Source: Brevibacillus fortis (GTDB lineage: Bacteria; Bacillota; Bacilli; Brevibacillales; Brevibacillaceae). Taken from it: DNA of 64,000 nucleotides. Both the position numbers and the translations under genes were made by a program. The notes beneath the pieces were generated by a model, which had not been told where the DNA came from, did no database searches, and saw nothing but the letters and a program-made list of their open reading frames with translations. The stretch covers positions 62,001 to 126,000 of the forward strand of contig NZ_PXZM01000011.1 of NCBI RefSeq assembly GCF_003013395.1. Reading direction: 5' to 3'. Below, one piece after another: positions 8,531 through 16,609 of this stretch (its first letter is position 1; every line of letters starts with the position of its first letter).

Positions 8531-8539
8531 CCATGTCTT
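8504..8539 (-). terminator. Terminator of the rlmCD-type gene
   Basis: On the minus strand AAGACATGGA pairs with TCCATGTCTT and is followed by six Ts, about 50 bp past the methyltransferase stop codon. Confidence 0.8.
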
Positions 8540-8586
8540 CAAAAAGCAAATAGCCCACCTTTATCTTTTGGGCATAAGAGAGACAT

Positions 8587-9981
8587 TTAATCCTTTGTCT
8601 CTCTTAATTTTAGTAACACTGTACACTCCACATGCGCCGTATGCGGGAACATATCCACGGGCTGCACACTCACAAGCTCATACCGCTGCATCAGCTTCCC
8701 AACATCCTTTGCCAGCGTAGAAGGATTACAAGACACATACACAATCTTCTTCGGCTGCACATCCAACAAGGAGCGAATTAGCGCATCATCCAGCCCAGTC
8801 CGCGGCGGATCGACTACGACAACATCCGGTCGAGTCCCTTGTTTGGCCCATTTCGGCATTAACACCTCGGCACGACCCACATGAAAGCTGGCATTCGATG
8901 CTTGGTTACGCTCTGCATTGCGATTGGCATCCTCGACAGCCTCAGGAATCAGCTCGATTCCACGAACCTCGCGGGCATAAGGAGCGAGCCACAAGCCAAT
9001 CGTTCCTGTACCACAATACAAATCGAGCACGAGCTCTTTTCCGGTCAGTCCAGCAGCCGTTTTCACCTGATTGTACAGCTTTTGCGTCTGCTCGGGATTC
9101 AATTGGAAGAAGGCGCGAGCCGACAAGTCGAAGGACAACTCACCCAGTTTTTCAGCGATGGAAGCCTTGCCCCACAACGATACTGTCTTGTCACCAAAAA
9201 CAAGAGATGTTTTTTGCGTGTTTACATTTTGCGCGATTCCTACCAGCTCAGGTAGTCTCGTACGGAGCTCCAAAATTAGCTCTTTCACCCGTGGGATTTC
9301 TGGGGTAGCCGTTACAAGTGTTAATTGCGTTTCACCTGTAGCAAAAGCGACACGCGCTACGACCGTGCGGATGACGCCCGTCCGTTTTTTCTCGTCGTAT
9401 ACAGGAATTCCGAGCTCCTCGATGATTTGCTTGGCTGTTTGGACGATTTTCGTTGTCGCTTCATGCTGCACCTGACAGCCTTCCAAGTTAACGAGCTTGT
9501 GGCTGCCTGTTTGATACAGTCCAGCGATGAGCTTGCCTTTTTCTTTTCCCACCTGAAACTGTGCTTTATTTCGATAAGACCACGGATTATCCATACCAAT
9601 CGTAGGGGCAACTGGTGGCTGATTCAGTCGAGCATACTTGCGCAGTGACTCTATGACGATTTCTTGCTTGCTCGCGAGCTGCGCGGCATAATCCATGTGC
9701 TGCAAGCTGCATCCGCCACACTCCGCATAGACCGGACAGGGAGGCTTCGTGCGAGATGCTGATTTTTCAACAACTCGTAAAAGACGCGCGGTCGCGTATT
9801 TTTCTCTTGCCTCGGTCACCTCTGCATGGACGACCTCGCCAGGGAGGGCACCCTCTACGAAAACGATTTTTCTTTTAAAATAGCCGATCCCTTCGCCATT
9901 AATGCCCAAGCTCTTGATCGTGAGCGTCATTTGTTGGCCAACACGGATGCTGGCGTCTTGTTCTTTTTTGTGCGTTGTCAT
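8587..9981 (-). CDS. rlmCD: 23S rRNA (uracil-C5)-methyltransferase, RlmD/RlmCD type
   Basis: SAM-dependent enzyme that makes 5-methyluridine in 23S rRNA (U1939 and, in Bacillus, also U747). The 464 residues comprise an N-terminal TRAM domain (about 10-70), an iron-sulfur cluster motif with C82, C88 and C91 in CPVYAECGGCS, the SAM motif DLYCGTGTIGL, the VVVDPPRTGL loop and the catalytic cysteine C418 in YVSCNPSTL. The length fits the family. It is a single-gene unit with its own terminator. Whether it does one or both positions (RlmD versus RlmCD) is inferred from the Gram-positive setting. Confidence 0.93.
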   Translation of the reverse strand: MTTHKKEQDASIRVGQQMTLTIKSLGINGEGIGYFKRKIVFVEGALPGEVVHAEVTEAREKYATARLLRVVEKSASRTKPPCPVYAECGGCSLQHMDYAAQLASKQEIVIESLRKYARLNQPPVAPTIGMDNPWSYRNKAQFQVGKEKGKLIAGLYQTGSHKLVNLEGCQVQHEATTKIVQTAKQIIEELGIPVYDEKKRTGVIRTVVARVAFATGETQLTLVTATPEIPRVKELILELRTRLPELVGIAQNVNTQKTSLVFGDKTVSLWGKASIAEKLGELSFDLSARAFFQLNPEQTQKLYNQVKTAAGLTGKELVLDLYCGTGTIGLWLAPYAREVRGIELIPEAVEDANRNAERNQASNASFHVGRAEVLMPKWAKQGTRPDVVVVDPPRTGLDDALIRSLLDVQPKKIVYVSCNPSTLAKDVGKLMQRYELVSVQPVDMFPHTAHVECTVLLKLRETKD

Positions 9982-10099
9982 CTGGTTCCGTTCTCCTCAA
10001 AACAATTCAGTATCTCCCTATTATAGTGCATTACGAAAGACGTTGCATGCATGTGGGAACTTCTCGGGTGCCTCTAATAGTCTCACAGATAATGGCAAC

Positions 10100-10128
10100 T
10101 TCCTGTCCAGCTTTGTTTTTGTTATAAT
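10100..10128 (+). promoter_or_regulatory. Sigma-A-like promoter before the inverted-repeat element
   Basis: TTCCTG and TATAAT are separated by 17 bp. Transcription would start about 7 bp after the -10, right at the left arm of the 167-bp inverted-repeat element, making that element the 5' leader of the gene at 10348. Confidence 0.5.
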
Positions 10129-10135
10129 AGAGGTT

Positions 10136-10302
10136 GTTCAAAAAGTCGTCTTTTGATCACGAAGTAGTTCTGAGGGCTAATGCGACATCGAAAGAGGCGT
10201 TCACCTTCGAAGTCCGGTGCTCATGTAGGTTCCCCTACACTCCGCTCCTCCTTCTTCAGGTTCTCGCCACTTTCTCGGTGCTGAAAAGACGACTTTTTGA
10301 AC
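10136..10302. repeat. 167-bp MITE-like element with 19-bp terminal inverted repeats
   Basis: Perfect 19-bp ends GTTCAAAAAGTCGTCTTTT and its complement enclose about 130 bp with internal hairpins (for example TGTAGG-TTCC-CCTACA). There is no ORF. The sequence lies directly downstream of a promoter and upstream of a small gene. A second, end-only copy of the outer 20 bp occurs at 29040-29060, which supports a dispersed repeat. No clear target duplication is visible. Confidence 0.7.
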
Positions 10303-10347
10303 TCGTATTAAATAGTGCGGAGAATAATGAGGGAGTTGTGACGCTAG

Positions 10348-10689
10348 ATGCAAGATCTATTTGAAAAAATGAAAGAATATCTCAACATGGATACTGAGAT
10401 TTCTTTTGACGAGTTTGATGGCTACTACAAAAAGGTAACTGCGTTTCTAAACGATAGCTGGGAGACGTTGAACGAGGAAGATACCATGCATATGCTGTTC
10501 ATCCTCGACAACCTCAAGTCAAACGGTGAAGATCGCTCCAAGCGCAAAGTGAAGGAAGCGAAAAAATACGCAAAAATGGCGCAGCGCACTGAGATTTGGG
10601 CAAATGCACTGATTGGCCGTCTGCGTGAAGCTGGTTTGACAGACGAAGAAATCGGCAAGCGTTACGAAGCGATTTACGAAGCAGTATAG
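10348..10689 (+). CDS. Conserved-looking small soluble protein, unknown
   Basis: A 113-residue, strongly charged and helical protein (Glu, Lys, Met and Ala rich) with no membrane segment or Cys. Start ATG 10348 is about 12 bp after GAGGGAG, a little long but the best option. Codon use matches the neighbouring real genes, and it is followed by a good terminator. The 5' region contains a promoter and a 167-bp inverted-repeat element, so the mRNA would carry a long structured leader. I do not recognise the family. Confidence 0.7.
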   Translation: MQDLFEKMKEYLNMDTEISFDEFDGYYKKVTAFLNDSWETLNEEDTMHMLFILDNLKSNGEDRSKRKVKEAKKYAKMAQRTEIWANALIGRLREAGLTDEEIGKRYEAIYEAV

Positions 10690-10704
10690 GATGTAGCAAA
10701 TAGA

Positions 10705-10757
10705 AAAACGGGTACCGTTTTGAGTGCAATGGCTCGAAAGGGAACCCGTTTTTTTGT
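10705..10757 (+). terminator. Terminator after the small gene at 10348
   Basis: AAAACGGGTACC pairs with GGAACCCGTTTT and is followed by a T-run. Confidence 0.8.
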
Positions 10758-10885
10758 CGTGTGCCAGTACCTTTTTGGTAACTAACGTACGAAAAAGTGC
10801 ATTCTTAACGAACCATTCCGTCCGAGTTAGAATGAAAACAGTTCTTGAAATCGTCTAGGATAACAAATAAGGAGGGCGTTCCCCA

Positions 10886-11404
10886 ATGAGTAAAAAAGCA
10901 TTGCTGATCATTCCGCCAGATCGTTTTAATGAGGATGAATTGAACCATCCGAAAGCAGAATTGGAGCAAGCAGGAGTCCAAGTGACAGTAGCTAGCACGA
11001 AAACGGGTGAAATTACAGGTGACAATGCAGGGAAGGCACAGGCTGAAGTCATCTTCACTGATGTTGCCGCTACCGATTACGATGTCGTGGCTGTAATCGG
11101 CGGGTCTGGAACCATCACGCACTTGTGGGAGAATGAGGAGCTTCAGGCGTATCTGAAAGATGCACATGATCAAAAAATTCTTGTCGCAGGCATTTGTGCG
11201 GGGTCAGTTGTGGTTGCGAAAACAGGTCTGCTCTCAGAACGAAAAGGGACCTGCTACCCTGTTGATGTGATGAAAAATGAACTGGCTGCCAACAACGTCG
11301 AGTATGTGGAGCAACATGTGGTTGCACACGATGATGTCATTACCAGTGATGGTCCAGATGGTGCCAAGGAATTTGGACAAAGTATGGTCCGCACTATCGG
11401 TTAA
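10886..11404 (+). CDS. DJ-1/PfpI family protein
   Basis: The 172-residue protein belongs to the DJ-1/PfpI superfamily: Rossmann-like pattern at the start (ALLIIPP), the VIGGSG turn (70-74), and C104 in AGICAGS, the nucleophile elbow. Family members include deglycases, proteases and redox sensors. The second half keeps the VEQHVVAHDDVITSDGP segment that precedes the C-terminal helix in PfpI proteins. It starts at ATG 10886 behind GGAGGGCG. It is a second, divergent copy relative to the one at 6744 and stands as a single-gene unit. Confidence 0.85.
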   Translation: MSKKALLIIPPDRFNEDELNHPKAELEQAGVQVTVASTKTGEITGDNAGKAQAEVIFTDVAATDYDVVAVIGGSGTITHLWENEELQAYLKDAHDQKILVAGICAGSVVVAKTGLLSERKGTCYPVDVMKNELAANNVEYVEQHVVAHDDVITSDGPDGAKEFGQSMVRTIG

Positions 11405-11408
11405 GCCC

Positions 11409-11444
11409 AAAGGCCTTCGGAGCATGTTATCCGAAGGTCTTTTG
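11409..11444 (+). terminator. Terminator after the second PfpI-like gene
   Basis: AAAGGCCTTCGGA and TCCGAAGGTCTTTT form a stable hairpin with a short T tail. Confidence 0.75.
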
Positions 11445-11519
11445 ACGTGAGCTAGCTGGCCAAATAACAAGAAGATTGACAACTTGTGGGTTTCGGCGTA
11501 GAATGTTTAACTAATTCGA

Positions 11520-11838
11520 ATAGTTCGTATGTATGAGCGTTGAAAAGGAAGAGTAGAAACAGTAAGCAGCGTGCAGAGAGCCATTCCCCGTGCTGAAAGA
11601 ATGGCCGCCAGCCTGTTTTGAAAATCACCTTGGAGCATTGTCCTGGAAAATCAGCTTGTCTGGCTAGTGAGTATAGGACAACGAATTCGTCCTCGTTATC
11701 GGACGGGAGTTTCATAGTGAACTTCCTAAGTCTGTTTTTCGTGAGGAAGACAGAGAAGCTGAGTGGTACCGCGATGCCCTTGCCTCAGCCAGCCGTGCGC
11801 CAATTGTGCGTAGCTGGTTGGGCGGGGGCTTTTTTATT
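11520..11838 (+). promoter_or_regulatory. T-box leader, isoleucine-specific (ATC specifier)
   Basis: The 14-nt T-box core with TGGTACCGCG is at 11764-11773, preceded by AGTA and AGAGAG elements of Stem I. The specifier loop reads GAA-A-ATC-A, with ATC (Ile) at 11624-11626; the same GAA-N-NNN-purine layout occurs in both leucine T-boxes at 34 kb. A GC-rich terminator with six Ts ends at about 11838. Uncharged tRNA-Ile would favour the antiterminator and switch on ilvA, 45 bp downstream. Confidence 0.92.
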
Positions 11839-11883
11839 TGGCCTGCACGACAACAATAGAGAAGTTACTTAGGAGGAACATAT

Positions 11884-13131
11884 ATGCATACGGTCAGAGT
11901 GGAAGATATCGTAGTAGCCAATCACGCATTAAAAGACGTGGTGGAAAAGACGCCATTGCAAAAAAACAAAGTACTGTCAGAGCGCTACGGCTGCAACGTG
12001 TATTTGAAAAGAGAAGACTTACAAGTCGTTCGTTCCTTCAAGATCCGCGGTGCTTATCATTTTATGCGGAATCTTTCCACAATGGAGCGGGAGCGTGGTG
12101 TTGTCTGTGCGAGTGCGGGCAATCATGCACAGGGTGTAGCCTACTCATGTAACCATTTGCAAATTAAGGGCACGATCTTTATGCCAGCGACCACCCCACG
12201 TCAAAAAATATCGCAGGTCAAGCTGTTTGGCGGCTCCTATGTAGAAGTTGTATTGATCGGTGACACCTTCGATGATTCATTCGCAGAGGCGATGAAGTAT
12301 TGCATCCAAGAAGATCGGACCTTTGTCCATCCCTTTGACGATCCATTGGTGGTAGCCGGACAAGGAACAGTCGGTTTGGAAATTATGAATGACATGGAAG
12401 AACCAGCTGATTTCGTCTTTATGAGTATCGGCGGAGGCGGATTGGCAGCGGGTGTGGGAACGTACGTAAAAGGCATCAGCCCGCACACACAGATCATTGG
12501 TGTGGAGCCGGCAGGAGCAGCTTCGATGCAAGCCGCTTTGGAACAAAAAGACGTCATTACCTTAGATGAAATTGACAAGTTCGTCGATGGAGCAGCCGTC
12601 AAGCAAGTGGGGCAGCTAACGATGAGTATTTGCCAGGAGTTACTGGATGACATCGTGCTGGTGCCAGAAGGCAAGGTGTGTACAACCATTTTGGAGTTGT
12701 ATAACAGCAATGCCATCGTCGTAGAACCAGCAGGTGCCTTGTCGATTGCTGCTCTCGATTACTACCGGGATCAAATCGCCGGGAAAAACGTAGTGTGTGT
12801 CATCAGCGGTGGAAACAACGACATTGACCGGATGCAAGAGATCAAGGAACGTTCCCTGCTGCATGAGGGCTTGAAGCACTATTTTGTCATCAATTTCCCA
12901 CAGCGTGCCGGAGCCTTGCGTGAGTTCATGGAAAAAGTATTGGGGCCACACGATGATATCACACGCTTTGAGTATACGAAAAAGAACAACAAAGAAAATG
13001 GACCAGCGCTGGTTGGTATTGAAATGAAATGCAAGGATGACTATCAGCCATTAGTCAGTCGGATGAAGCAGCACGGTATCCGCTATGTAGAGATTACGCA
13101 TGATCCGTATTTGTTCAATCTGCTGATTTAG
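11884..13131 (+). CDS. ilvA: Threonine dehydratase, biosynthetic
   Basis: PLP enzyme that deaminates threonine to 2-oxobutanoate, the first committed step of isoleucine synthesis. In the 415 residues the PLP lysine is K53 in SFKIRGA, the phosphate-binding glycine loop is SIGGGGLAAGV and a second PLP-site motif is CVISGGNNDI. The C-terminal 80 residues form a single ACT-like regulatory domain, as in Bacillus and Corynebacterium IlvA, rather than the double domain of E. coli. ATG 11884 follows GGAGGAAC. The gene is under an isoleucine-specific T-box. Confidence 0.96.
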   Translation: MHTVRVEDIVVANHALKDVVEKTPLQKNKVLSERYGCNVYLKREDLQVVRSFKIRGAYHFMRNLSTMERERGVVCASAGNHAQGVAYSCNHLQIKGTIFMPATTPRQKISQVKLFGGSYVEVVLIGDTFDDSFAEAMKYCIQEDRTFVHPFDDPLVVAGQGTVGLEIMNDMEEPADFVFMSIGGGGLAAGVGTYVKGISPHTQIIGVEPAGAASMQAALEQKDVITLDEIDKFVDGAAVKQVGQLTMSICQELLDDIVLVPEGKVCTTILELYNSNAIVVEPAGALSIAALDYYRDQIAGKNVVCVISGGNNDIDRMQEIKERSLLHEGLKHYFVINFPQRAGALREFMEKVLGPHDDITRFEYTKKNNKENGPALVGIEMKCKDDYQPLVSRMKQHGIRYVEITHDPYLFNLLI

Positions 13132-13236
13132 GCCATTGTGTTACAACAGATGTGGAATTTGCAAAAATGTATGAATACAGCGAAAAAAAGAGCAATTAGG
13201 AGAGAATGAGCGAGAGAGAAAGATAAATCGGCGTAA

Positions 13237-13280
13237 TGTATTATAACAAACTTTTATAAAACAGATGCTGTTGTAATACA
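13237..13280. promoter_or_regulatory. Inverted repeat upstream of the zinc-ribbon microprotein
   Basis: TGTATTATAACA and TGTTGTAATACA are mirror arms with one mismatch and a 20-bp spacer, in the promoter region of the 53-residue gene. An operator for a dimeric regulator is likely; none is encoded next to it. Confidence 0.5.
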
Positions 13281-13312
13281 ATACAGATAACAACACACGG
13301 GGGGTTTTAATC

Positions 13313-13474
13313 ATGACGCCGATCACTACTTTCTTTCGCAATCTCGAAGCAAAATGCTGTGCTGCTTGCGGTCAGATGATCCACGAACAAGCGGAATCAT
13401 ATGCAACAGAATGCGTACCTTGCCAAGAGCAAGCATCCTTTGACGCTTACAAGTACTATCATCAAAAACGGTAA
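13313..13474 (+). CDS. Zinc-ribbon microprotein, 53 residues
   Basis: A short ORF with ATG 13313 preceded by a GGGGGG site. The product has two cysteine knuckles, CCAAC (C15, C16, C19) and CVPC (C34, C37), spaced as in small zinc-ribbon proteins; the rest is hydrophilic with an aromatic C-terminal tail. It has its own promoter region containing a dyad and its own terminator, so it is probably expressed. Function is unknown; zinc binding and a nucleic-acid or protein-adaptor role are inferences from the motif. Confidence 0.75.
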   Translation: MTPITTFFRNLEAKCCAACGQMIHEQAESYATECVPCQEQASFDAYKYYHQKR

Positions 13475-13499
13475 GCCAAACATGAATAGTGGATAAAAC

Positions 13500-13547
13500 A
13501 GGTGTACCACATGGCATGAGCCATGGCAGGTATACCTTTTTTTTGCG
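13500..13547 (+). terminator. Terminator of the zinc-ribbon microprotein gene
   Basis: AGGTGTACC-CATGGC pairs with GCCATG-GGTATACCT, followed by eight Ts. Confidence 0.88.
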
Positions 13548-13731
13548 TTTTAATTGTTCAATTGATCAAGAGCTTGGGCGAAACCTTAAAAACAAACAAC
13601 ATTACATTTAGTTTGCGTTATAACCAACAAAAAGTTAATTTGTTTGTTGTTTTATCTAAAAAATTATTGCGTAACGATGGAATCCAAGATAAACTATGCA
13701 GTAATTTCAGAAATGGAAAGAGGGAAAGAAA

Positions 13732-14211
13732 ATGAAAATACCTACTACCTTAAAACATAAGCCTGTTGTTGTGTCGGAAAACTATGATCGGGTTGACGGT
13801 CGATTCGCTAGGAACACAGATGTCAAAGGGCTTTCTCTGGGGTTGACTCAGGGGAACGACAGAGGAAAAGTAAATATTTCTGCCAAGGTATGGAGATACA
13901 CGGGAGAAGACTGGTCAAGTCAATCGGAGGAACTGCCTCTCCATCGTGTTCTTGATATGTCCATTTTGATTTGCCGGTCTTTGACACATTTTCGCGAAGC
14001 ATACAGATATGAGCATTATTATGATCCGCAAAAACCCGTTATCGACCGGGTTGCCTTGCAAGGCGATGCTATGACTGTTGCGATATGTACGGACAATGAA
14101 AAACTTCATGAAGATATGAAGCTGTTCAGCCAAACGCTGAGTAACGATGATGAGATGATTGGCGAACGCCTACGTACATTGTCAAAAATATTAAAGGATA
14201 TGGGGTATTGA
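13732..14211 (+). CDS. DUF6530 family protein
   Basis: First gene of an operon with an MFS transporter, a MoxR ATPase and a VWA protein. The 159-residue soluble protein matches my recollection of DUF6530: an N-terminal KHKPVVVSENYDRVDGR block, GLSLGLTQ, and a C-terminal LSNDDEMIGERLRTLSKILK block. No catalytic motif is evident and no function is established. The start ATG 13732 follows AGAGGGAAAG. It is separated from the next gene by only one base pair, so the four products probably work together. Confidence 0.75.
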   Translation: MKIPTTLKHKPVVVSENYDRVDGRFARNTDVKGLSLGLTQGNDRGKVNISAKVWRYTGEDWSSQSEELPLHRVLDMSILICRSLTHFREAYRYEHYYDPQKPVIDRVALQGDAMTVAICTDNEKLHEDMKLFSQTLSNDDEMIGERLRTLSKILKDMGY

Positions 14212-14212
14212 A

Positions 14213-15424
14213 ATGTTTGCGAATCGTTATGTACGCACAATTATCCTCTCCAGAGTGCTGCTGCATTTGGGGATATGGATCCGAAATTTTGCTGTTCTTC
14301 TCTTTGTGAGCGAATGGACAAATAATAATCCTGTCTATGTATCACTGATTTCAGTTGCGGAATTCGCTCCGATCTTTCTATTCGGTCTGATTGGCGGGAC
14401 CTTTGCCGACCGATGGCTGCCGAAGCGGACAATGGTCTGGAGTGATCTACTGTCTGCTTTGTCCGTAGGAGCTGTACTACTGGTACTCATGAATGGTGGG
14501 TGGATGGCTCTTCTCATCGGAACGTTTATTTCCGCCAGCCTGTCTCAGTTTTCTCAGCCCTCGGCTATGAAGCTGTATAAGCAGCATGTGCCGGTTGAAC
14601 AACTGCAGGGCGTGATGGCCATGTCCCAAACGCTTGTCGCTGTCTTTATGGTTTTGGGTCCGGTCGTCGGCACATTTATTTTCTTGCAGTTTGGGATTTT
14701 TGCCTCTCTCATTCTGACGGGTGTTCTGTTCTTAGGGTCTTCCCTTATTTTATCGACGCTTCCCCGTGACACAGTGGAGCCGAAGTCTGGCGATACCAAT
14801 GGGTTTATAGAGGAATTGAAGGCCGGACTGCGCTATATCGGTTCTAATCAAGCATTACGAACACTCTGTTTGACTTTCTCAGCTGTTGGACTGGCGTCAG
14901 GGCTGACACAGCCGCTTCAGATCTTTCTTGTCATTGAGAATTTGGGACTGGATAAACAATTTCTGCAATGGTTGGTCATGACCAATGGGGCAGCTATGTT
15001 GATAGGCGGAGCGGTCATCATGGGAATAGCCAAAAAGGTGAAGCCGCAGCTGTTACTCATGGTTGGTTTGCTTTTCTCTGCCGTATGCACGATTGCAATT
15101 GGCGCTGCAACCATGATTTGGTTGATGATTGTTCTATTGGTGATCAGCGGTTTCTTTTTCCCTTTTATTCAAGGTGGTATTCAGACCCTGCTTGTACGCA
15201 ATACAGAAGGGGCATTTATTGGTCGAGTATCAGGAACGATCACACCTGTATTTATGGGAATGATGGTGGTCGGTATGTTCATTTCCGGCTATCTGAAAGA
15301 TACGTTCTCCTTGGCTGCGGTATATGTAGTGAGTGGTGTTTTGATTATGATCGGTGCGTCACTACTGCTCCCTCTTGTGGTTGAGAAGAAACGCAAAGAT
15401 GTGGAGGAGAAAGGTCATGCTTGA
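14213..15424 (+). CDS. MFS transporter
   Basis: The 403-residue protein has about 12 predicted membrane helices and the MFS cytoplasmic-loop motif in GGTFADRWLPKR (about 62-73). It resembles the MFS_3/EntS-like exporters, including macrolide-efflux types. The start ATG 14213 lies next to the DUF6530 stop, and the end overlaps the next start by 8 bp, so it is an internal member of the operon. The substrate is unknown; its link to a MoxR/VWA pair is unusual and may mean that it exports a metabolite made or modified by another enzyme. Confidence 0.85.
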   Translation: MFANRYVRTIILSRVLLHLGIWIRNFAVLLFVSEWTNNNPVYVSLISVAEFAPIFLFGLIGGTFADRWLPKRTMVWSDLLSALSVGAVLLVLMNGGWMALLIGTFISASLSQFSQPSAMKLYKQHVPVEQLQGVMAMSQTLVAVFMVLGPVVGTFIFLQFGIFASLILTGVLFLGSSLILSTLPRDTVEPKSGDTNGFIEELKAGLRYIGSNQALRTLCLTFSAVGLASGLTQPLQIFLVIENLGLDKQFLQWLVMTNGAAMLIGGAVIMGIAKKVKPQLLLMVGLLFSAVCTIAIGAATMIWLMIVLLVISGFFFPFIQGGIQTLLVRNTEGAFIGRVSGTITPVFMGMMVVGMFISGYLKDTFSLAAVYVVSGVLIMIGASLLLPLVVEKKRKDVEEKGHA

Positions 15425-16535
15425 AAACGAAACTTATGCTTTGTCACCGGAAAGACAGCTGACAGATGCAGAAAAAGTGCTCATCTGGAAAAAGCCATTC
15501 ACTCATAAGGTCAGTGAAGAAGAACGCCGCATTAGTGAGGAAATCAAGCGCAACTGGAATCGCGGGGAAATGAAAATCGCCAATATTTTGTTGGAAGGTG
15601 ATGCCGGGTCGGGTAAAACACAACTAGCAAAAGCATTATCGGCTAATTTCGGACTTCCGTATACGAAAGTGACTTGTTTTGCTGATATGGATAAATCGGA
15701 TATTATTGGTGCTATTTTGCCGGTGATTTCTTCTGAACGTTTGGAAAAAATGGAGCCTGCGGAGCAAATCGCATGGAAAGCATTATATGAAAGTGAAGGG
15801 TTTCAAAGTATAACGGAAATTTTGACGCACGCGCTGGGGATTACACAGGAACAGGCAGCTTTAAAGATGAAGCAATTACTGAGGCTTGCAGCGGAAAACA
15901 ACGATGGTGAAGCGGTGGAGTACCGATTTTACCCTTCGGAGATCGTCAGAGCCTATCAAAAGGGTTATCTCCTGGAAATCCAAGAACCAAATGTCATTCG
16001 TGATGCTGCTGTGTTAATGGCATTAAACTCTGCTTTGGAGCTGGATGGTAGCATCAATCTCCCCACAGAAATCATTCGCAGGCATCCAGACTTCATAGCG
16101 GTTATCACGACAAACCGCAGTTATGCAGGAACCAGACCATTAAACGAAGCGCTGCGCGACAGGGTTCAACATACGGAAAAGATGGACCTGCCGACGAAAG
16201 AAGTCATGATCGAACGTGTCATGGCCAAAACAGGTTTTCAGAATGAAAAGGTGCTAGGAATACTAGCAGATATGATTATCATTTTAGACAAAACAGCCCG
16301 GGCCAATGCGATCAAGGGCGTGGCTGGAATGCGTTCATTTTTCTACTGGGTAGATGCGATTGCCACAGGAGCTTCCGCAAAAGAATCTCTATATCATAAG
16401 GTCATCTACAAGATAACAACCGATTCGGAGGAAATAAAACTTTTGGAAGAAGCACTTAACAATCATGGTTTGTTTGCCAGCTTGGAAGAAGCCCAGATTG
16501 AAGGAAAAAAAAACGAAAATCTGACGATGCCATAG
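15417..16535 (+). CDS. MoxR-type AAA+ ATPase
   Basis: Cytoplasmic AAA+ ATPase of the MoxR group, which remodel or activate partner enzymes together with VWA proteins (compare RavA-ViaA, CbbQ-CbbO, NorQ-NorD). I use ATG 15417 (372 residues), preceded by GAGGAGAAAGG and overlapping the MFS stop. Walker A is GDAGSGKT (61-68), sensor 1 is VITTNRS and an arginine-finger segment is NEALRDRVQ. Walker B is atypical, reading YLLEIQEP (184-191) instead of hhhhDE. The last codons contain a run of nine As in register for -1 slippage into the VWA frame. Confidence 0.88.
   Translation: MLENETYALSPERQLTDAEKVLIWKKPFTHKVSEEERRISEEIKRNWNRGEMKIANILLEGDAGSGKTQLAKALSANFGLPYTKVTCFADMDKSDIIGAILPVISSERLEKMEPAEQIAWKALYESEGFQSITEILTHALGITQEQAALKMKQLLRLAAENNDGEAVEYRFYPSEIVRAYQKGYLLEIQEPNVIRDAAVLMALNSALELDGSINLPTEIIRRHPDFIAVITTNRSYAGTRPLNEALRDRVQHTEKMDLPTKEVMIERVMAKTGFQNEKVLGILADMIIILDKTARANAIKGVAGMRSFFYWVDAIATGASAKESLYHKVIYKITTDSEEIKLLEEALNNHGLFASLEEAQIEGKKNENLTMP
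16505..16514 (+). other. Candidate -1 frameshift site at the MoxR/VWA junction
   Basis: The MoxR codons read GGA AAA AAA AAC, placing both A_AAA_AAA and A_AAA_AAC in the register needed for -1 slippage. The -1 frame opens only at 16502 (a TGA lies immediately upstream) and continues without a stop through 36 acidic residues into the VWA ORF. Slippage of ribosome or polymerase would yield a MoxR-VWA fusion. An indel in the sequence is an alternative. Confidence 0.45.
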
Positions 16536-16609
16536 AGATCAGGACATGGGGAGATATAGACGACACTGGTTTTGACAAAGACAATCGTCTAGAGGAAAAG
16601 GGAATCGCA

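Noticed and set aside
8881-9475. Overlapping plus-strand frames opposite the rRNA methyltransferase gene
   Set aside because: They lie entirely within rlmCD in antisense, overlap each other, and lack ribosome binding sites.
10136-10302. CRISPR-like or transposase-bearing element
   Set aside because: There are only two inverted arms, no regularly spaced direct repeats and no ORF, so it is neither a CRISPR array nor an autonomous transposon.
13523-13735. A 70-codon plus-strand frame before the DUF6530 gene
   Set aside because: Its start lies inside the terminator of the zinc-ribbon gene, there is no ribosome binding site, and the composition is that of AT-rich promoter DNA.
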